Shown one piece after another: positions 1 to 9,419 of a stretch of 64,000 nt of DNA; the first letter of the stretch is position 1, and every line of letters begins with the position of its first letter. Both the position numbers and the translations under genes were made by a program. The stretch covers positions 1 through 64,000 of the forward strand of contig JAGMUV010000058.1 of assembly GCA_020744425.1 (NCBI GenBank), written 5' to 3'. The notes beneath the pieces are model-generated. The model saw nothing but the letters and a program-made list of their open reading frames with translations, was not told the DNA's origin and made no database searches. This DNA comes from Dactylonectria macrodidyma (Eukaryota > Ascomycota > Sordariomycetes > Hypocreales > Nectriaceae).

Positions 1-369
1 AACAACTTACAATACAAATACAGCGATAACAATAAAAGGAAAGCGGTTAATGAGTTAATAAGATGGGTTATAAGGCTCTGGTATGTGATTTGAGTTTGTT
101 TAAAATAATTTTTTTTTATTTTTGGTTCTCACGGACTGTCGGGACTTTTCCGTTTGCTCACAAGCTGTTATATATTGGATGTGTACGCACAGCCAATCGC
201 AGGCACTGCGATTATAGCTTGATCTTTTGCCTTGACGGTCTATTAGCTATTGCAAGCACTAGGTTATTGCAACAGGGCTCTAGTAGCACGATCCCTATTA
301 CACTTCTATACTTATAATAGACTAATAGGTCTGTTACTCAGTCTAGAGTAGGACTGAGAGGACTGATAG
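1..369. other. Left-edge intergenic DNA, nothing recognised
   Basis: AT-leaning sequence with a T-rich run near 110-122. One open frame of 84 codons (63-317) has no recognisable domain and looks like chance. I see no gene, RNA or clear repeat here. Confidence 0.5.
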
Positions 370-771
370 TGTGTTGGGCAGGGGGACAAGAGGGACACCA
401 CCACCCGAAGTGACGGATGCCGTAGGGTAGGCGGGATGCGTAGCAGAGCGAGGGTGGACAAGACTCGCAAAACAAAACAGACAAAAAGAGGACCAGAGCT
501 GCAATCAAGCGGCTGGCTAAGAAATGAATCAGATATTCCAGTTGATCAAATAAATCTCATCATAATGACATCAAAAACAATTCAATAACTCAAAAATAAA
601 GGTGGGCAAGAACATGATTGATTGCTATCTGTGTCCGAGTTGTCTCTGCCTTTTATCTCAGACCAACTCCCGTTATCCTTATCGATAGCTTTATCAAGAC
701 CGGCACTCAAATTGGTCGGCCAATTAAAATGTCCGGGCCATTCTAGCTAGTGGGCCCTCAGCCCCGACACA
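370..771 (+). repeat. Solo-LTR-like repeat, 402 bp, with 4-bp target duplication
   Basis: The unit starts TGTGTTGGGCAG and ends CCCCGACACA, so it has TG..CA ends. It is flanked by ATAG at 366-369 and 772-775, a likely 4-bp target duplication. A RIP-degraded copy in inverted orientation lies at 50718-51118; the two match along their whole length once C-to-T and G-to-A changes are allowed. No coding sequence is present. A solo LTR is the simplest reading; a short non-autonomous element is the alternative. Confidence 0.7.
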
Positions 772-1150
772 ATAGTCAGTCTAACTAGTTTATATAAGGC
801 GTACGTAATAGCTCAGGGGTTCTGCCGCTATTGACTGCCTGGTCTGGATATAGGTCGCGATATGGGTTATAATAAGTTAATTAATTGTAAGGAGTATTAA
901 AAGCCTGCACTTAATATAGAGTGAGTAAGATAGCTAAACTTTACTAAAATTAAAGCACTAGCTATATTAGGAAATGTAACGCTTAACTTATGAATTGTAT
1001 TATTCTATAATAAGAAATATAACGCTTAATCAATTATCACTATATTATAATATATTATAATATACTATAACAGTAATATCAATTTAAAAAGGATAAAACT
1101 TCTTTTTTTATATTCTTTAAATAGTAAAGTATATATTAAAACTGCATTTA
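772..1150. other. AT-rich intergenic DNA
   Basis: Becomes strongly AT-rich from about 870 with many TATAAT-like runs. No gene seen. The last five bases (ATTTA, 1146-1150) are the left target duplication of the adjacent gypsy element. Confidence 0.6.
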
Positions 1151-1604
1151 TGTCACGACCCAAGCTAAGGCGTCCAAGGGACCAAGTGGCGAAGGGTGGC
1201 AAAACCCTTGGACCTTGAGAACCAAGCGGCGAGGCTGATGAGTCAGCCTCACGGGCGAATCAGGGAAGGAGCGATGGAGCGACAGGAGCGATGGGAACGA
1301 GGGAGCAACGCTCCTCGCGCTCCATCGCTCCCATTGAAACCTTAACCTTAAATGGTCGAACAAGAGCACGTTCGGCCACGATTGACCAAGCAGACCAGAA
1401 TAGTATATATAGCTTCACTCATTCCCACTTCCCTATGTCCAGATAGCTCTCCAGCTTTCAATACAATTTGATTACTCAAGAATACTTCTTGACATTATCA
1501 GACGTGATTCGCCACCCTACGCTCAGTACGTTACGCCCCGTTTCAGCTGCCAACATAAACCAGTCGGGTTACGGTTTACTACGTTGGGAACCTTGACCGT
1601 CACA
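1151..1604 (+). repeat. 5' LTR of the gypsy element
   Basis: Starts TGTCACGACC and ends GACCGTCACA. A TATA-like box (TATATATAG) lies at 1403-1411. It is identical by eye to the 3' LTR, with a constant offset of 6556 bases. Confidence 0.95.
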
Positions 1605-1616
1605 CGTTGAAAGCTC
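1605..1616 (+). promoter_or_regulatory. Candidate primer-binding site, possibly self-priming
   Basis: Two bases after the LTR lies TTGAAAGCT (1607-1615). Its exact reverse complement AGCTTTCAA occurs inside the 5' LTR at 1453-1461, about 45 bp past the TATA box, where the transcript could start. Elements of the Tf1/sushi group prime reverse transcription from the 5' end of their own RNA. I did not recognise a tRNA 3'-end match. The complement is seen; the function is inferred. Confidence 0.4.
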
Positions 1617-1667
1617 TTGTTCAGTTGTACGCCGCGTCACGCTGAGCAATAACGAAGTCTCGACAAT

Positions 1668-3374
1668 ATGCCTGCCAAAGGTACTACTGGAGAATCCTCC
1701 AAGGGAATGCAGCCTCAGGACTCCCCACCGAAGGACCATGAAGAAGACATTGTCCGAATGTCTGATTCGGATGAAGACGATGACAAAAGAATCCGAGTCT
1801 TACATGAACGTGTCAAGAGCCTCATGGCGGTGGTCGAAAGTCAGCACGGAGCCATTGAAAGAATGAAGCAGATCGAGGAAAGAAACCTCGCCCAATTCGA
1901 GCTTAGCAAGGCACAGCAGGCGGAAGAAACCGAGAGGCTCCGGAACAATAACAAGACCCTGCAGGAACAGGTCGACAAGCTCGTCGGAACCTATGAAGAA
2001 CGGAACCGACACAGGAACGAACAAATCAACACCATCGAAAGTCTTGCCAACCAGGCCAATGGAGGGAAAGATCTCGGAGAAATCATCAAGCCTCACAAAC
2101 CAACCAAGTTTGACGGAGACCAGAAGAAGCTCAAAACATTCCTGACGGAGCTACGCACCTACTTTCACTACTACCCCACGCAATTCTTCAAGCACGAAAA
2201 CCGTGTCAAGTTCGCAGGAAGCTGCCTCACCGGAAGCGCGCTAGGATGGTTCGAGCCATTCCTCAGCGATTACGTACGAGGAAGCCCGAGCGATGTGACC
2301 ATGACAATCTTTCGAGACTACGACACATTCGAAGATAGGATGAAAAAGGTCTTCGGGGAAGTAGATGAAGTACAGGCGGCCACTGATCGACTGATGAGAC
2401 TGAAGCAAACAAAAGCTGCATCCGAATATGTCGCCAACTTCCTTCAGGTAGCCTCCAGAATACCTTGGGATGAGACATACTTCAAGGATAGGTTCTATCG
2501 AGGCCTCAAGGAAGATGTCAAGGACGAACTCTGCAAGATTGACAAGGCTATGATGACATTGGATAACTACATGGAAACGGCAGTCAAGATCGACAATCGA
2601 AACTTCGCGAGACGCCAGGAAAAGAAGGGGAACTACAACTACCCTCAATACAAGGCTAAGAACCAGTCCAACCAGGGACAAAAGAGACAGCCTGACACCT
2701 CTCACGGCACTGAACCCGGACCCATGAATATGGGGAACGTTCAGAAAGGAAGAGAGAGGAGACCGAGAGACATCAGCAAGATCAAATGCTACAATTGCGG
2801 CGAGTATGGGCATTATTCGTCTAACTGCGAACAGGCGAAGAAGCCAAGGAGCCAAGGCAAGAAACAGGTTAACATAGTCCAAAACCAGGACGACGAAGAG
2901 GCAACTCGAGCAATTAGAACGACCAAGCCTGATCACAAGAATCTCGGATGGATACATTGCTATGACGACAAGTGCATCGACCACTTGGACGAAAAAGTAG
3001 TCAATGCTATCTTCCCGAAACCTACCAAGGAACTCGAGTCTTCACGAACACGTACGGTGGCCATGGTACGAAGGACTCCAGCGGAGGAATATCCTGAAAC
3101 TAGTGACGAAGGAAACGACCCTGATCTCTACGAGCAACGACTGCCGTGGAGGAGCCAGGAGTGCGAACAAGAACACCCCGAAAACAACTCCAAGGGACAG
3201 TCCGAACAAGATTCAGAATATCTGTCGGACACGGAAGAAGTCACAAGCAAAGAATCTCGATTCCTCACGGAACGAACCCTGCGAGGGGAGAGCAGGAAGT
3301 CTCGACAAGAACGACGACGACTATCGAGAGACAATGCAACACTCGGGAACCCAAACGACGAACGCCACCTGTAG
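1668..3374 (+). CDS. Gypsy Gag polyprotein
   Basis: A 568-aa structural protein of the retrotransposon that forms the virus-like particle and packages element RNA. The N-terminal 130 residues are charged and likely coiled-coil. The middle (about residues 145-330) has the WF-containing, helix-rich look of the fungal retrotransposon gag region. A CCHC zinc knuckle (C374-C377-H382-C387, CYNCGEYGHYSSNC) lies at 2787-2828. The ATG at 1668 is the first after the LTR in good context (ACAATATG). It overlaps the pol frame by about 230 bp, and pol lies in the -1 frame, so Gag-Pol probably needs a -1 frameshift. I saw no textbook slippery heptamer in the overlap. Confidence 0.93.
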   Translation: MPAKGTTGESSKGMQPQDSPPKDHEEDIVRMSDSDEDDDKRIRVLHERVKSLMAVVESQHGAIERMKQIEERNLAQFELSKAQQAEETERLRNNNKTLQEQVDKLVGTYEERNRHRNEQINTIESLANQANGGKDLGEIIKPHKPTKFDGDQKKLKTFLTELRTYFHYYPTQFFKHENRVKFAGSCLTGSALGWFEPFLSDYVRGSPSDVTMTIFRDYDTFEDRMKKVFGEVDEVQAATDRLMRLKQTKAASEYVANFLQVASRIPWDETYFKDRFYRGLKEDVKDELCKIDKAMMTLDNYMETAVKIDNRNFARRQEKKGNYNYPQYKAKNQSNQGQKRQPDTSHGTEPGPMNMGNVQKGRERRPRDISKIKCYNCGEYGHYSSNCEQAKKPRSQGKKQVNIVQNQDDEEATRAIRTTKPDHKNLGWIHCYDDKCIDHLDEKVVNAIFPKPTKELESSRTRTVAMVRRTPAEEYPETSDEGNDPDLYEQRLPWRSQECEQEHPENNSKGQSEQDSEYLSDTEEVTSKESRFLTERTLRGESRKSRQERRRLSRDNATLGNPNDERHL

Positions 3375-6300
3375 GAGGGCCGCAGGCGGGCGAAATTAGG
3401 GAAGAACTCCCTACAAGGGCACTCAGAAGTGCAGGAAAACCCGGACAGCGACAGAAGTCGTTCAACCTCTCAGTACGAATACGCGGAAAGGAGTATAACG
3501 CTTTGGTAGACAGCGGTGCAGAAGAGAACTACATGGACCCCGAAGTGGTCAACGAACTTGGACTCAGATGGAAGTACAAGAAGAGACCGTACAGAGCCGA
3601 GAACCTGGAGGGACAACCGTTCACCTCGAATGGAGGACGAGTAGACCGAGAGATTGATCACCTCAAAGTCCAAATCGACGAAAGAAATCAAGGAATCACG
3701 TTCGATGTGATTGCCATGAGCCACGATTTGGTCCTAGGTTACAAATGGCTGTACAAGTACAACCCATGGATTGATTGGAGAACTGGCCAGGTGCGGCAAT
3801 GGAACGACGCACTCTCCAACGATGACGACGAGTCAGACGATGAATTGAGATCTCAACCTTCTACCGATGACGACGGAGAAGGATGGCATGAGGAAGGAAC
3901 CCCCTCACCACCCAAAGGGACACGACATATCAGTGCGAGAAAAGAAGCAAACCGCACTAGAAGAACCATTGCTTTCGTCAAACGCAAACTCAAGCAAATG
4001 GATGAAGTCCTCGAGCTTCAGAAGAAAGCTTTCGAAGGAGGACATACACCAACCAACAAACAAGAAAGGCTCAAGAACGTACCCTTGCAGTACCGCATCT
4101 ATCAGAAGCTGTTTGAAGAAGAACTGGAAACCGGACTACCAGAACACAGCGAATGGGACCTCGAAATAGAACTAAAAGTTGGAACAAAACCAAAGTTCTA
4201 TCCCATCTACAACCTCAACGAAGTGGAGCTACGAACGCTGAAGGAATACCTCCAAGACATGCTGAGGAAAGGATACATCCGAATCTCCAAGTCCTCGGCA
4301 GGATACCCAGTCATGTTTGTGCCCAAGAAGAATGGAAAACTCAGACTCGTTATCGACTATCGGCAACTCAACGACATTACCCTCAAGGATCGAACGCCGT
4401 TGCCCCTAGTCACAGAGCTACGAGACAGACTGCACAACAAGAAATGGTTTACAGCTCTAGATCTCAAGGGAGCTTACAACCTTATCCGTATCAAGGAAGG
4501 AGATGAATGGAAAACAGCATTTCGAACGAAATTCGGACTGTTTGAATACGCAGTCATGCCGTTTGGCTTGACAAACGCACCAGCGGCATTTCAGCGAATG
4601 ATCAACCACGTGCTGAGAGAACATCTCGACGACTTTGTGGTATGCTATCTGGACGACATCCTAATCTTTTCAGAAACGGAAGAAGAACACACGGAACACG
4701 TCCATAAAGTTCTCAAGGCACTCCAAGATGCAAACCTACTCGTCGAACCCGAGAAAAGCATATTCCACACACACGAAGTAGAATTCTTGGGACACATCAT
4801 CAGCCCGAACGAAATTCGGATGGACCCCAAGAAGATAGCGGCCGTCAGAGATTGGCCACGACCGAAGAACCTTAAGGAAGTACAATCCTTCATAGGATTC
4901 GCAAACTACTACCGAAGGTTTATACGCAATTTTGGGAAAATCGCAATACCGTTGACTGAACTTACAAAGAAGGAGACAAGATTCATCTGGACCCAAAAGG
5001 CAGAAGAAGCGTTCCAAGCACTCAAGGAGGCAATCCTGAAAGAACCCGTTCTAGCCACATTCGACCCCGCCAAAGAAGTCGAATTAGAGACTGATGCGTC
5101 AGACTACGCATTAGGGGCCCAAGTTGGACAACGAGATGGAAATGGCAAGCTACATCCAATAGCCTTCTATTCACGAAAACTACACGGAGCCGAGCTCAAC
5201 TATCCTATCTACGACAAAGAATTTCTTGCAATTGTCAATGCTTTTAAGGAATTTCGACACTATCTCCTAGGAAGTCAGCACAAGGTCAAGGTCTACACAG
5301 ACCACAAGAACATATCCCATTTTGCAACGACACAAAAACTCAGCGGAAGGCAACTCAGATACGCTGAATACCTCTCTGAATTCGACTATGCCATCATCCA
5401 CAGGAAAGGATCAGAGAACGGACGAGCTGACGCTATCAGCCGACGAAGTGACTTCAAGACAGAACAAACCATTGTGCAAGATCAAATCCTGCACCAGACG
5501 CCAGAAGGTCACTATGAACAACGACAAGTAGCCTACATCCAGCAGGCAAAACTCATGGAAACTCGAAGAATCGCTTTTATCGACAAAATCACGGAAGAAC
5601 AACTGTTCCATGGGATTTACGAACACAACCAGGACATTGCAGAAGAAGAAAAAACGGGGAAAATGCAAGTACCAACACACCTTCAAGAAGCTCTGGTCAA
5701 ACACATCCATGAACACAGACTGCACGGACATCCCAGAATAGCCAAGATGATGGAACGACTCAAACGAACCTATGAATTCCCGAAAATGAAAAACGTGGTG
5801 CAGACGGTACTACAACGATGTGACTTGTGTGCACGCACCAAAGCACGACGGCATAAGCCCTACGGCAAGCTCAAGCCATTGGAAGTCGCAGAGCGACCTT
5901 GGCAATCGATCACTATGGATTTTATTACCAAACTACCGATTTCAGAAGACCCCGCTACAGGAGTACACTACGACAGCATACTCGTAATCGTTGACCGATT
6001 AACGAAGTTTTCCTATTTTCTACCATTCAACGAACAGACGGATTCCGAACAGCTTGCCTACATATTCATGCGAAATATTGTTAGCGTACACGGAATGCCT
6101 GACGAGATCATCTCTGACAGAGGATCAACATTGGATTCTAAGTTCTGGAAAGGCCTCATGGCTCAACTAGGACTGCACCCACGAATGTCAACGGCCTACC
6201 GACCCCAGGTAGATGGACAGACGGAACGAGTCAACCAGATTGTGGAAACATACCTACGATGTTACATCAACTACGAGCAGAACAATTGGGCAAAACTGCT

Positions 6301-7006
6301 GCCTATGGCTCAGTTCGCTTACAACACCTCACTCCAAGAAAGCATCAAGACCACACCAGCTTACGCGTTATTTGGTTACACACCAGACCCGTATAGAGAC
6401 TCATACGATGGAATCCAAAACGTCAAAGCAATCCTCGAAGCGGACAAGTTGAGAGAACTACACACGGAACTGAGGACGGAACTCGAGTTCGTACGAGAAC
6501 GAATGAAGCGCTACTACGACCAGAAAAGATCGGAAGGACCGACTTTTTCGGAGGGAGACATGGTCTACCTATCCACAAAAAACATCGAGACAAAGCGCCC
6601 AAGTAAAAAACTCGACTTCAAATACCTCGGACCATTCAAAATTCTCAAGAAGCTCTCAGACAGCACCTACAAATTGGACTTACCACCGAAGGTCAAGCTC
6701 CATCCAGTCTTTAACATTTCATTACTCGAATCAGCGGAAGGAACAATCAAAGTCGACACAGGCTACGACGACGATATGGAAGTTGAAGACGAACGAGAAT
6801 ACGAGCCAGAGAAAATCCTCAAAGCAAGAAGAAACGAGGAAAAGGGAAATCGATTGGAATACCTGGTCAAGTGGAAAGGGTACACCGACGCCGAAAATAC
6901 CTGGGAACCAGCCAAACACCTCATCAATGCCCAACGTTTGCTGAAGAACTTTCACCAACCACCGCGTCGAAACCAGCGGAAAAGCTCAAAGAATTCCAAT
7001 CGATAG
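3146..7006 (+). CDS. Gypsy Pol polyprotein (protease-RT-RNase H-integrase-chromodomain)
   Basis: The open frame begins at 3146; the real product is probably a Gag-Pol fusion, so the first residues of this frame are not a true start. Counting from 3146: aspartic protease with DSGA near residue 122; reverse transcriptase with YLDDILIF near residue 500; RNase H beginning TDASDYALG near 648; integrase with an HHCC zinc region at about 852-895 and catalytic D-D-E at TMDF, SDRG and TERV (about 923, 990, 1026); and a C-terminal chromodomain (about 1217-1268) with LVKWKGY and NTWEP. Every catalytic signature I checked is present and there is no internal stop. Chromodomains are thought to steer integration to heterochromatin. 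The last 83 bp overlap an antisense gene. Confidence 0.93.
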   Translation: MEEPGVRTRTPRKQLQGTVRTRFRISVGHGRSHKQRISIPHGTNPARGEQEVSTRTTTTIERQCNTREPKRRTPPVGGPQAGEIREELPTRALRSAGKPGQRQKSFNLSVRIRGKEYNALVDSGAEENYMDPEVVNELGLRWKYKKRPYRAENLEGQPFTSNGGRVDREIDHLKVQIDERNQGITFDVIAMSHDLVLGYKWLYKYNPWIDWRTGQVRQWNDALSNDDDESDDELRSQPSTDDDGEGWHEEGTPSPPKGTRHISARKEANRTRRTIAFVKRKLKQMDEVLELQKKAFEGGHTPTNKQERLKNVPLQYRIYQKLFEEELETGLPEHSEWDLEIELKVGTKPKFYPIYNLNEVELRTLKEYLQDMLRKGYIRISKSSAGYPVMFVPKKNGKLRLVIDYRQLNDITLKDRTPLPLVTELRDRLHNKKWFTALDLKGAYNLIRIKEGDEWKTAFRTKFGLFEYAVMPFGLTNAPAAFQRMINHVLREHLDDFVVCYLDDILIFSETEEEHTEHVHKVLKALQDANLLVEPEKSIFHTHEVEFLGHIISPNEIRMDPKKIAAVRDWPRPKNLKEVQSFIGFANYYRRFIRNFGKIAIPLTELTKKETRFIWTQKAEEAFQALKEAILKEPVLATFDPAKEVELETDASDYALGAQVGQRDGNGKLHPIAFYSRKLHGAELNYPIYDKEFLAIVNAFKEFRHYLLGSQHKVKVYTDHKNISHFATTQKLSGRQLRYAEYLSEFDYAIIHRKGSENGRADAISRRSDFKTEQTIVQDQILHQTPEGHYEQRQVAYIQQAKLMETRRIAFIDKITEEQLFHGIYEHNQDIAEEEKTGKMQVPTHLQEALVKHIHEHRLHGHPRIAKMMERLKRTYEFPKMKNVVQTVLQRCDLCARTKARRHKPYGKLKPLEVAERPWQSITMDFITKLPISEDPATGVHYDSILVIVDRLTKFSYFLPFNEQTDSEQLAYIFMRNIVSVHGMPDEIISDRGSTLDSKFWKGLMAQLGLHPRMSTAYRPQVDGQTERVNQIVETYLRCYINYEQNNWAKLLPMAQFAYNTSLQESIKTTPAYALFGYTPDPYRDSYDGIQNVKAILEADKLRELHTELRTELEFVRERMKRYYDQKRSEGPTFSEGDMVYLSTKNIETKRPSKKLDFKYLGPFKILKKLSDSTYKLDLPPKVKLHPVFNISLLESAEGTIKVDTGYDDDMEVEDEREYEPEKILKARRNEEKGNRLEYLVKWKGYTDAENTWEPAKHLINAQRLLKNFHQPPRRNQRKSSKNSNR

Positions 7007-7605
7007 TATCCAACACATCCGGTGGAAGCTGAGCAGCATCCAGGAAACCCGCCTCAGCACCTTGACGCTCCTCCGTTTCAAGACGATCCAATTCATCTAA
7101 ATCTTCCACCTCTCTCGCATCCATGGCCTCCGCCGCAGGAATACCTTTCTCCTCCAAATGATCCTCCATTTTTTCAATCCGCTCCAGCTTCGCAAAAGCC
7201 GCCATAATTTGAGCCTGGGTGTCCTGGACCATCTTTTGTGACAACTCCAGGGAGCTACGGAGGGCGGCCAACTCGTTTCGAGTGTCCAAACGCTGTTGAC
7301 GCAACTTTTTCTTCTCACGAACGATTCTAAGGACTAGGAGGGTGAGTCAGCACAAACACCAGAAAAGCAACCAAGGAAGGACACCCATGAGTCGCGGCCT
7401 CGGAACCTGAGCGCTCACACGATTGATGAGCCTTCACGCATTCAGAACAACGAGAGGAACCCGGCCCAACAATGCAGGGACGCCCGGTGCGGGCGCAAAA
7501 AGCACACGGCGTCATTTCGACACCGAAAATTTCAACGAACTCTGCGAGAGTTTCGACTTCTCGATTTTTTCGCGCTGTCGAACGTTTCACGACTCTGCCC
7601 GACAT
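6924..7605 (-). CDS. Antisense, spliced cysteine-rich/coiled-coil protein inside the gypsy element
   Basis: I reconstruct a two-exon gene on the minus strand: exon 1 7605-7419, intron 7418-7334 (85 nt, GTGAGC donor, CTGAC branch, CTAG acceptor), exon 2 7333-6924, giving 198 aa in one frame. Exon 1 has a cysteine cluster (CAFCARTGRPC, then SSRCSECVKAHQSC). Exon 2 is rich in charged residues, looks coiled-coil, and includes SLELSQ and DLDELDRLETEE. From memory this layout, a Cys cluster followed by a coiled coil with a (S/D)LDELxxxE motif, recurs in unnamed proteins of Fusarium and Colletotrichum, but I cannot verify that. It runs antisense and overlaps the last 83 bp of pol. It could regulate the element or be a captured host gene; its function is unknown. 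The ATG is at 7605. Confidence 0.6.
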
Positions 7606-7691
7606 ACTGTCAGCATGATGACAGGACGAAGGAAAGGAAATTTGACGAACCAACACAAGTGGGGAGCTACGGCCTTGAGGACAAGACCATT

Positions 7692-7706
7692 GGGAGGGAG
7701 ACATCG
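7692..7706 (+). promoter_or_regulatory. Candidate polypurine tract of the gypsy element
   Basis: The purine run GGGAGGGAG sits just upstream of the 3' LTR (TGTCACG at 7707), where plus-strand DNA synthesis of LTR elements is primed. Confidence 0.5.
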
Positions 7707-8160
7707 TGTCACGACCCAAGCTAAGGCGTCCAAGGGACCAAGTGGCGAAGGGTGGCAAAACCCTTGGACCTTGAGAACCAAGCGGCGAGGCTGATGAGTC
7801 AGCCTCACGGGCGAATCAGGGAAGGAGCGATGGAGCGACAGGAGCGATGGGAACGAGGGAGCAACGCTCCTCGCGCTCCATCGCTCCCATTGAAACCTTA
7901 ACCTTAAATGGTCGAACAAGAGCACGTTCGGCCACGATTGACCAAGCAGACCAGAATAGTATATATAGCTTCACTCATTCCCACTTCCCTATGTCCAGAT
8001 AGCTCTCCAGCTTTCAATACAATTTGATTACTCAAGAATACTTCTTGACATTATCAGACGTGATTCGCCACCCTACGCTCAGTACGTTACGCCCCGTTTC
8101 AGCTGCCAACATAAACCAGTCGGGTTACGGTTTACTACGTTGGGAACCTTGACCGTCACA
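7707..8160 (+). repeat. 3' LTR of the gypsy element
   Basis: A 454-bp copy identical by eye to 1151-1604. It is followed by ATTTA (8161-8165), matching the left target duplication. Confidence 0.95.
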
Positions 8161-8239
8161 ATTTAGCTATAAAAATTAGTAATAGCCTTAAAAACCTATG
8201 TGCAGTTTTACCACTGGATGTAGCTGTTACCAGTATAAC

Positions 8240-8680
8240 CTAACCTACTATAACTGGCTTCAAGTAATTAGCGTCTAATTTAGCGGTCATCATGCCACTC
8301 CCCGCTGGTAGCTTCTTTCGGCGTACATTCTCTACTACATTATGCTGCGCGAGGATACCGCCCGCAACATCGAAGAGGGTAGAGATAAAGCCTCCATGGG
8401 CATAATGCGGCTATCCGCCAGTCCTCTTTCCGATATCGACTAAGAAAAATAACTTCTGAACCGGGAATAGGGCTTCATGTTCAACAGGTTCGGTTGGTGG
8501 TTGGACGAAGAGTAGCTGGGCGCGAATGCTGCCGTCGACCCGAAGGAGTTGATTAACGAACTGGGCGTCGCTGGCGTTTTTGTCAAGTTTCTTATCGGGA
8601 AGCAATATGACTCGGGGGTCTTCACGGAGTGAGAGACACCAAGGTATGGACAAAAAGTGATCAAGATCGGGATTGTTCAT
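8240..8680 (-). pseudogene. Hot-dog-fold thioesterase (PaaI/THEM4-like), one in-frame stop
   Basis: One minus-strand frame from ATG 8680 (MNNPDLDHFLSIPW) to a TAG at 8242-8240 is interrupted by a single TAG at 8413-8411. The stop falls within the most conserved part of the family: before it stands FFLVDIGKRTGG, after it PHYAHGGFISTLFDVAGG, which carries the HGG and D active-region residues. Fungal homologues usually have an aromatic residue at the stop position (a G-aromatic-P motif), so a Trp TGG-to-TAG change fits. The frame stops after KPVIVG, earlier than the roughly 170 aa usual, so the C-terminus is missing or lies past an unseen intron. Acyl-CoA thioesterases hydrolyse acyl-CoA; here activity is doubtful. 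The gene abuts the inserted gypsy element. Confidence 0.7.
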
Positions 8681-9419
8681 CGTGGCAGCATTGGGAAGGC
8701 TTATATTCCTAGAGGTAGCGAGAGTCGGCACTGGTGATTGGTTGCAAGGACCGACTAAAGAACAACACTTCAACGCGGGACATGGCATTTATATCAAACG
8801 CAAATACACCAGGTGTGATAAGAGAAGAAGCGAATTTGAGGTAATGGATCATGGATACTCGTCTTGGCAATGTCGCCCGAGGTGAATGTGGGCTTGGCAG
8901 CGGGGTTTCCTATGAGGAACCGTTCAGTTAGCCGGTGTCGAGCTTTGTGACGACCTAGGATGAAACTGGGTACTCACATCAAGTAGAACTAGAACGCACT
9001 CCCTTTTTCTTTTTAATTGCCACTGGATTTCGTAAATTACTATCATAATCCCCACAGTTTAAAGGTCTAAGCAGTTTAATAATATTACTTAATTATTATT
9101 ATAATTAATATAAGCTAAGTTATAGCTCAGAATTATTTAAATAATTATTATCATTTTATAATTTCTAAAAGCATCTTACAGTTATAATCCTTAATAGGGA
9201 AACGTTTTGAGCGTAATCATGTTATGTTGCACTAACATAAGATGCTGATATTTGGCGGGCTTGCGAGTAAGAAAGTTCCCTTGCGCCTTGAATATCAGAT
9301 GCAATCTAACGTACCCAGTGTGATGTATGTCTGCCCAAGCCAGAGGTCCGCCCTCAAATTAAAGGGACATTGAAACAATATCATAGATAATCCAAGGGGA
9401 TGTTGCTCTGCACGGAGAA
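8681..9419. other. Intergenic DNA with an AT-rich patch
   Basis: Carries the presumed promoter of the broken thioesterase and the 3' flank of regulator 1. An AT-rich patch lies at about 9010-9180. No gene recognised. Confidence 0.5.

Larger units (their letters stand above)
1151..8160 (+). mobile_element. Intact Ty3/gypsy LTR retrotransposon (chromodomain-bearing), 7010 bp
   Basis: A full-length element bounded by two LTRs of 454 bp and a 5-bp target duplication ATTTA (1146-1150 and 8161-8165). It carries gag, then a pol frame ordered protease, reverse transcriptase, RNase H, integrase, chromodomain. The RT-before-integrase order is Ty3/gypsy, and the C-terminal chromodomain places it with the chromoviruses common in fungi. 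The LTRs look identical base for base and both frames are open, so insertion is recent and the copy has not been hit by RIP, unlike the dead gypsy element at 38.3-45.7 kb. About 700 bp between pol and the 3' LTR hold an antisense gene. Confidence 0.95.

Noticed and set aside
1148..1369. 73-codon minus-strand frame inside the gypsy LTR, repeated at 7704-7925
   Set aside because: It recurs only because the LTR recurs; no domain, and it runs across the LTR edge.
2241..2984. 247-codon minus-strand frame opposite gag
   Set aside because: Shadow of the gag coding frame; composition is hydrophobic and no family is recognisable.
3146..3374. A -1 slippery heptamer in the gag/pol overlap
   Set aside because: I scanned the overlap for X XXY YYZ in the gag frame and found no convincing match; the frameshift mechanism stays open.
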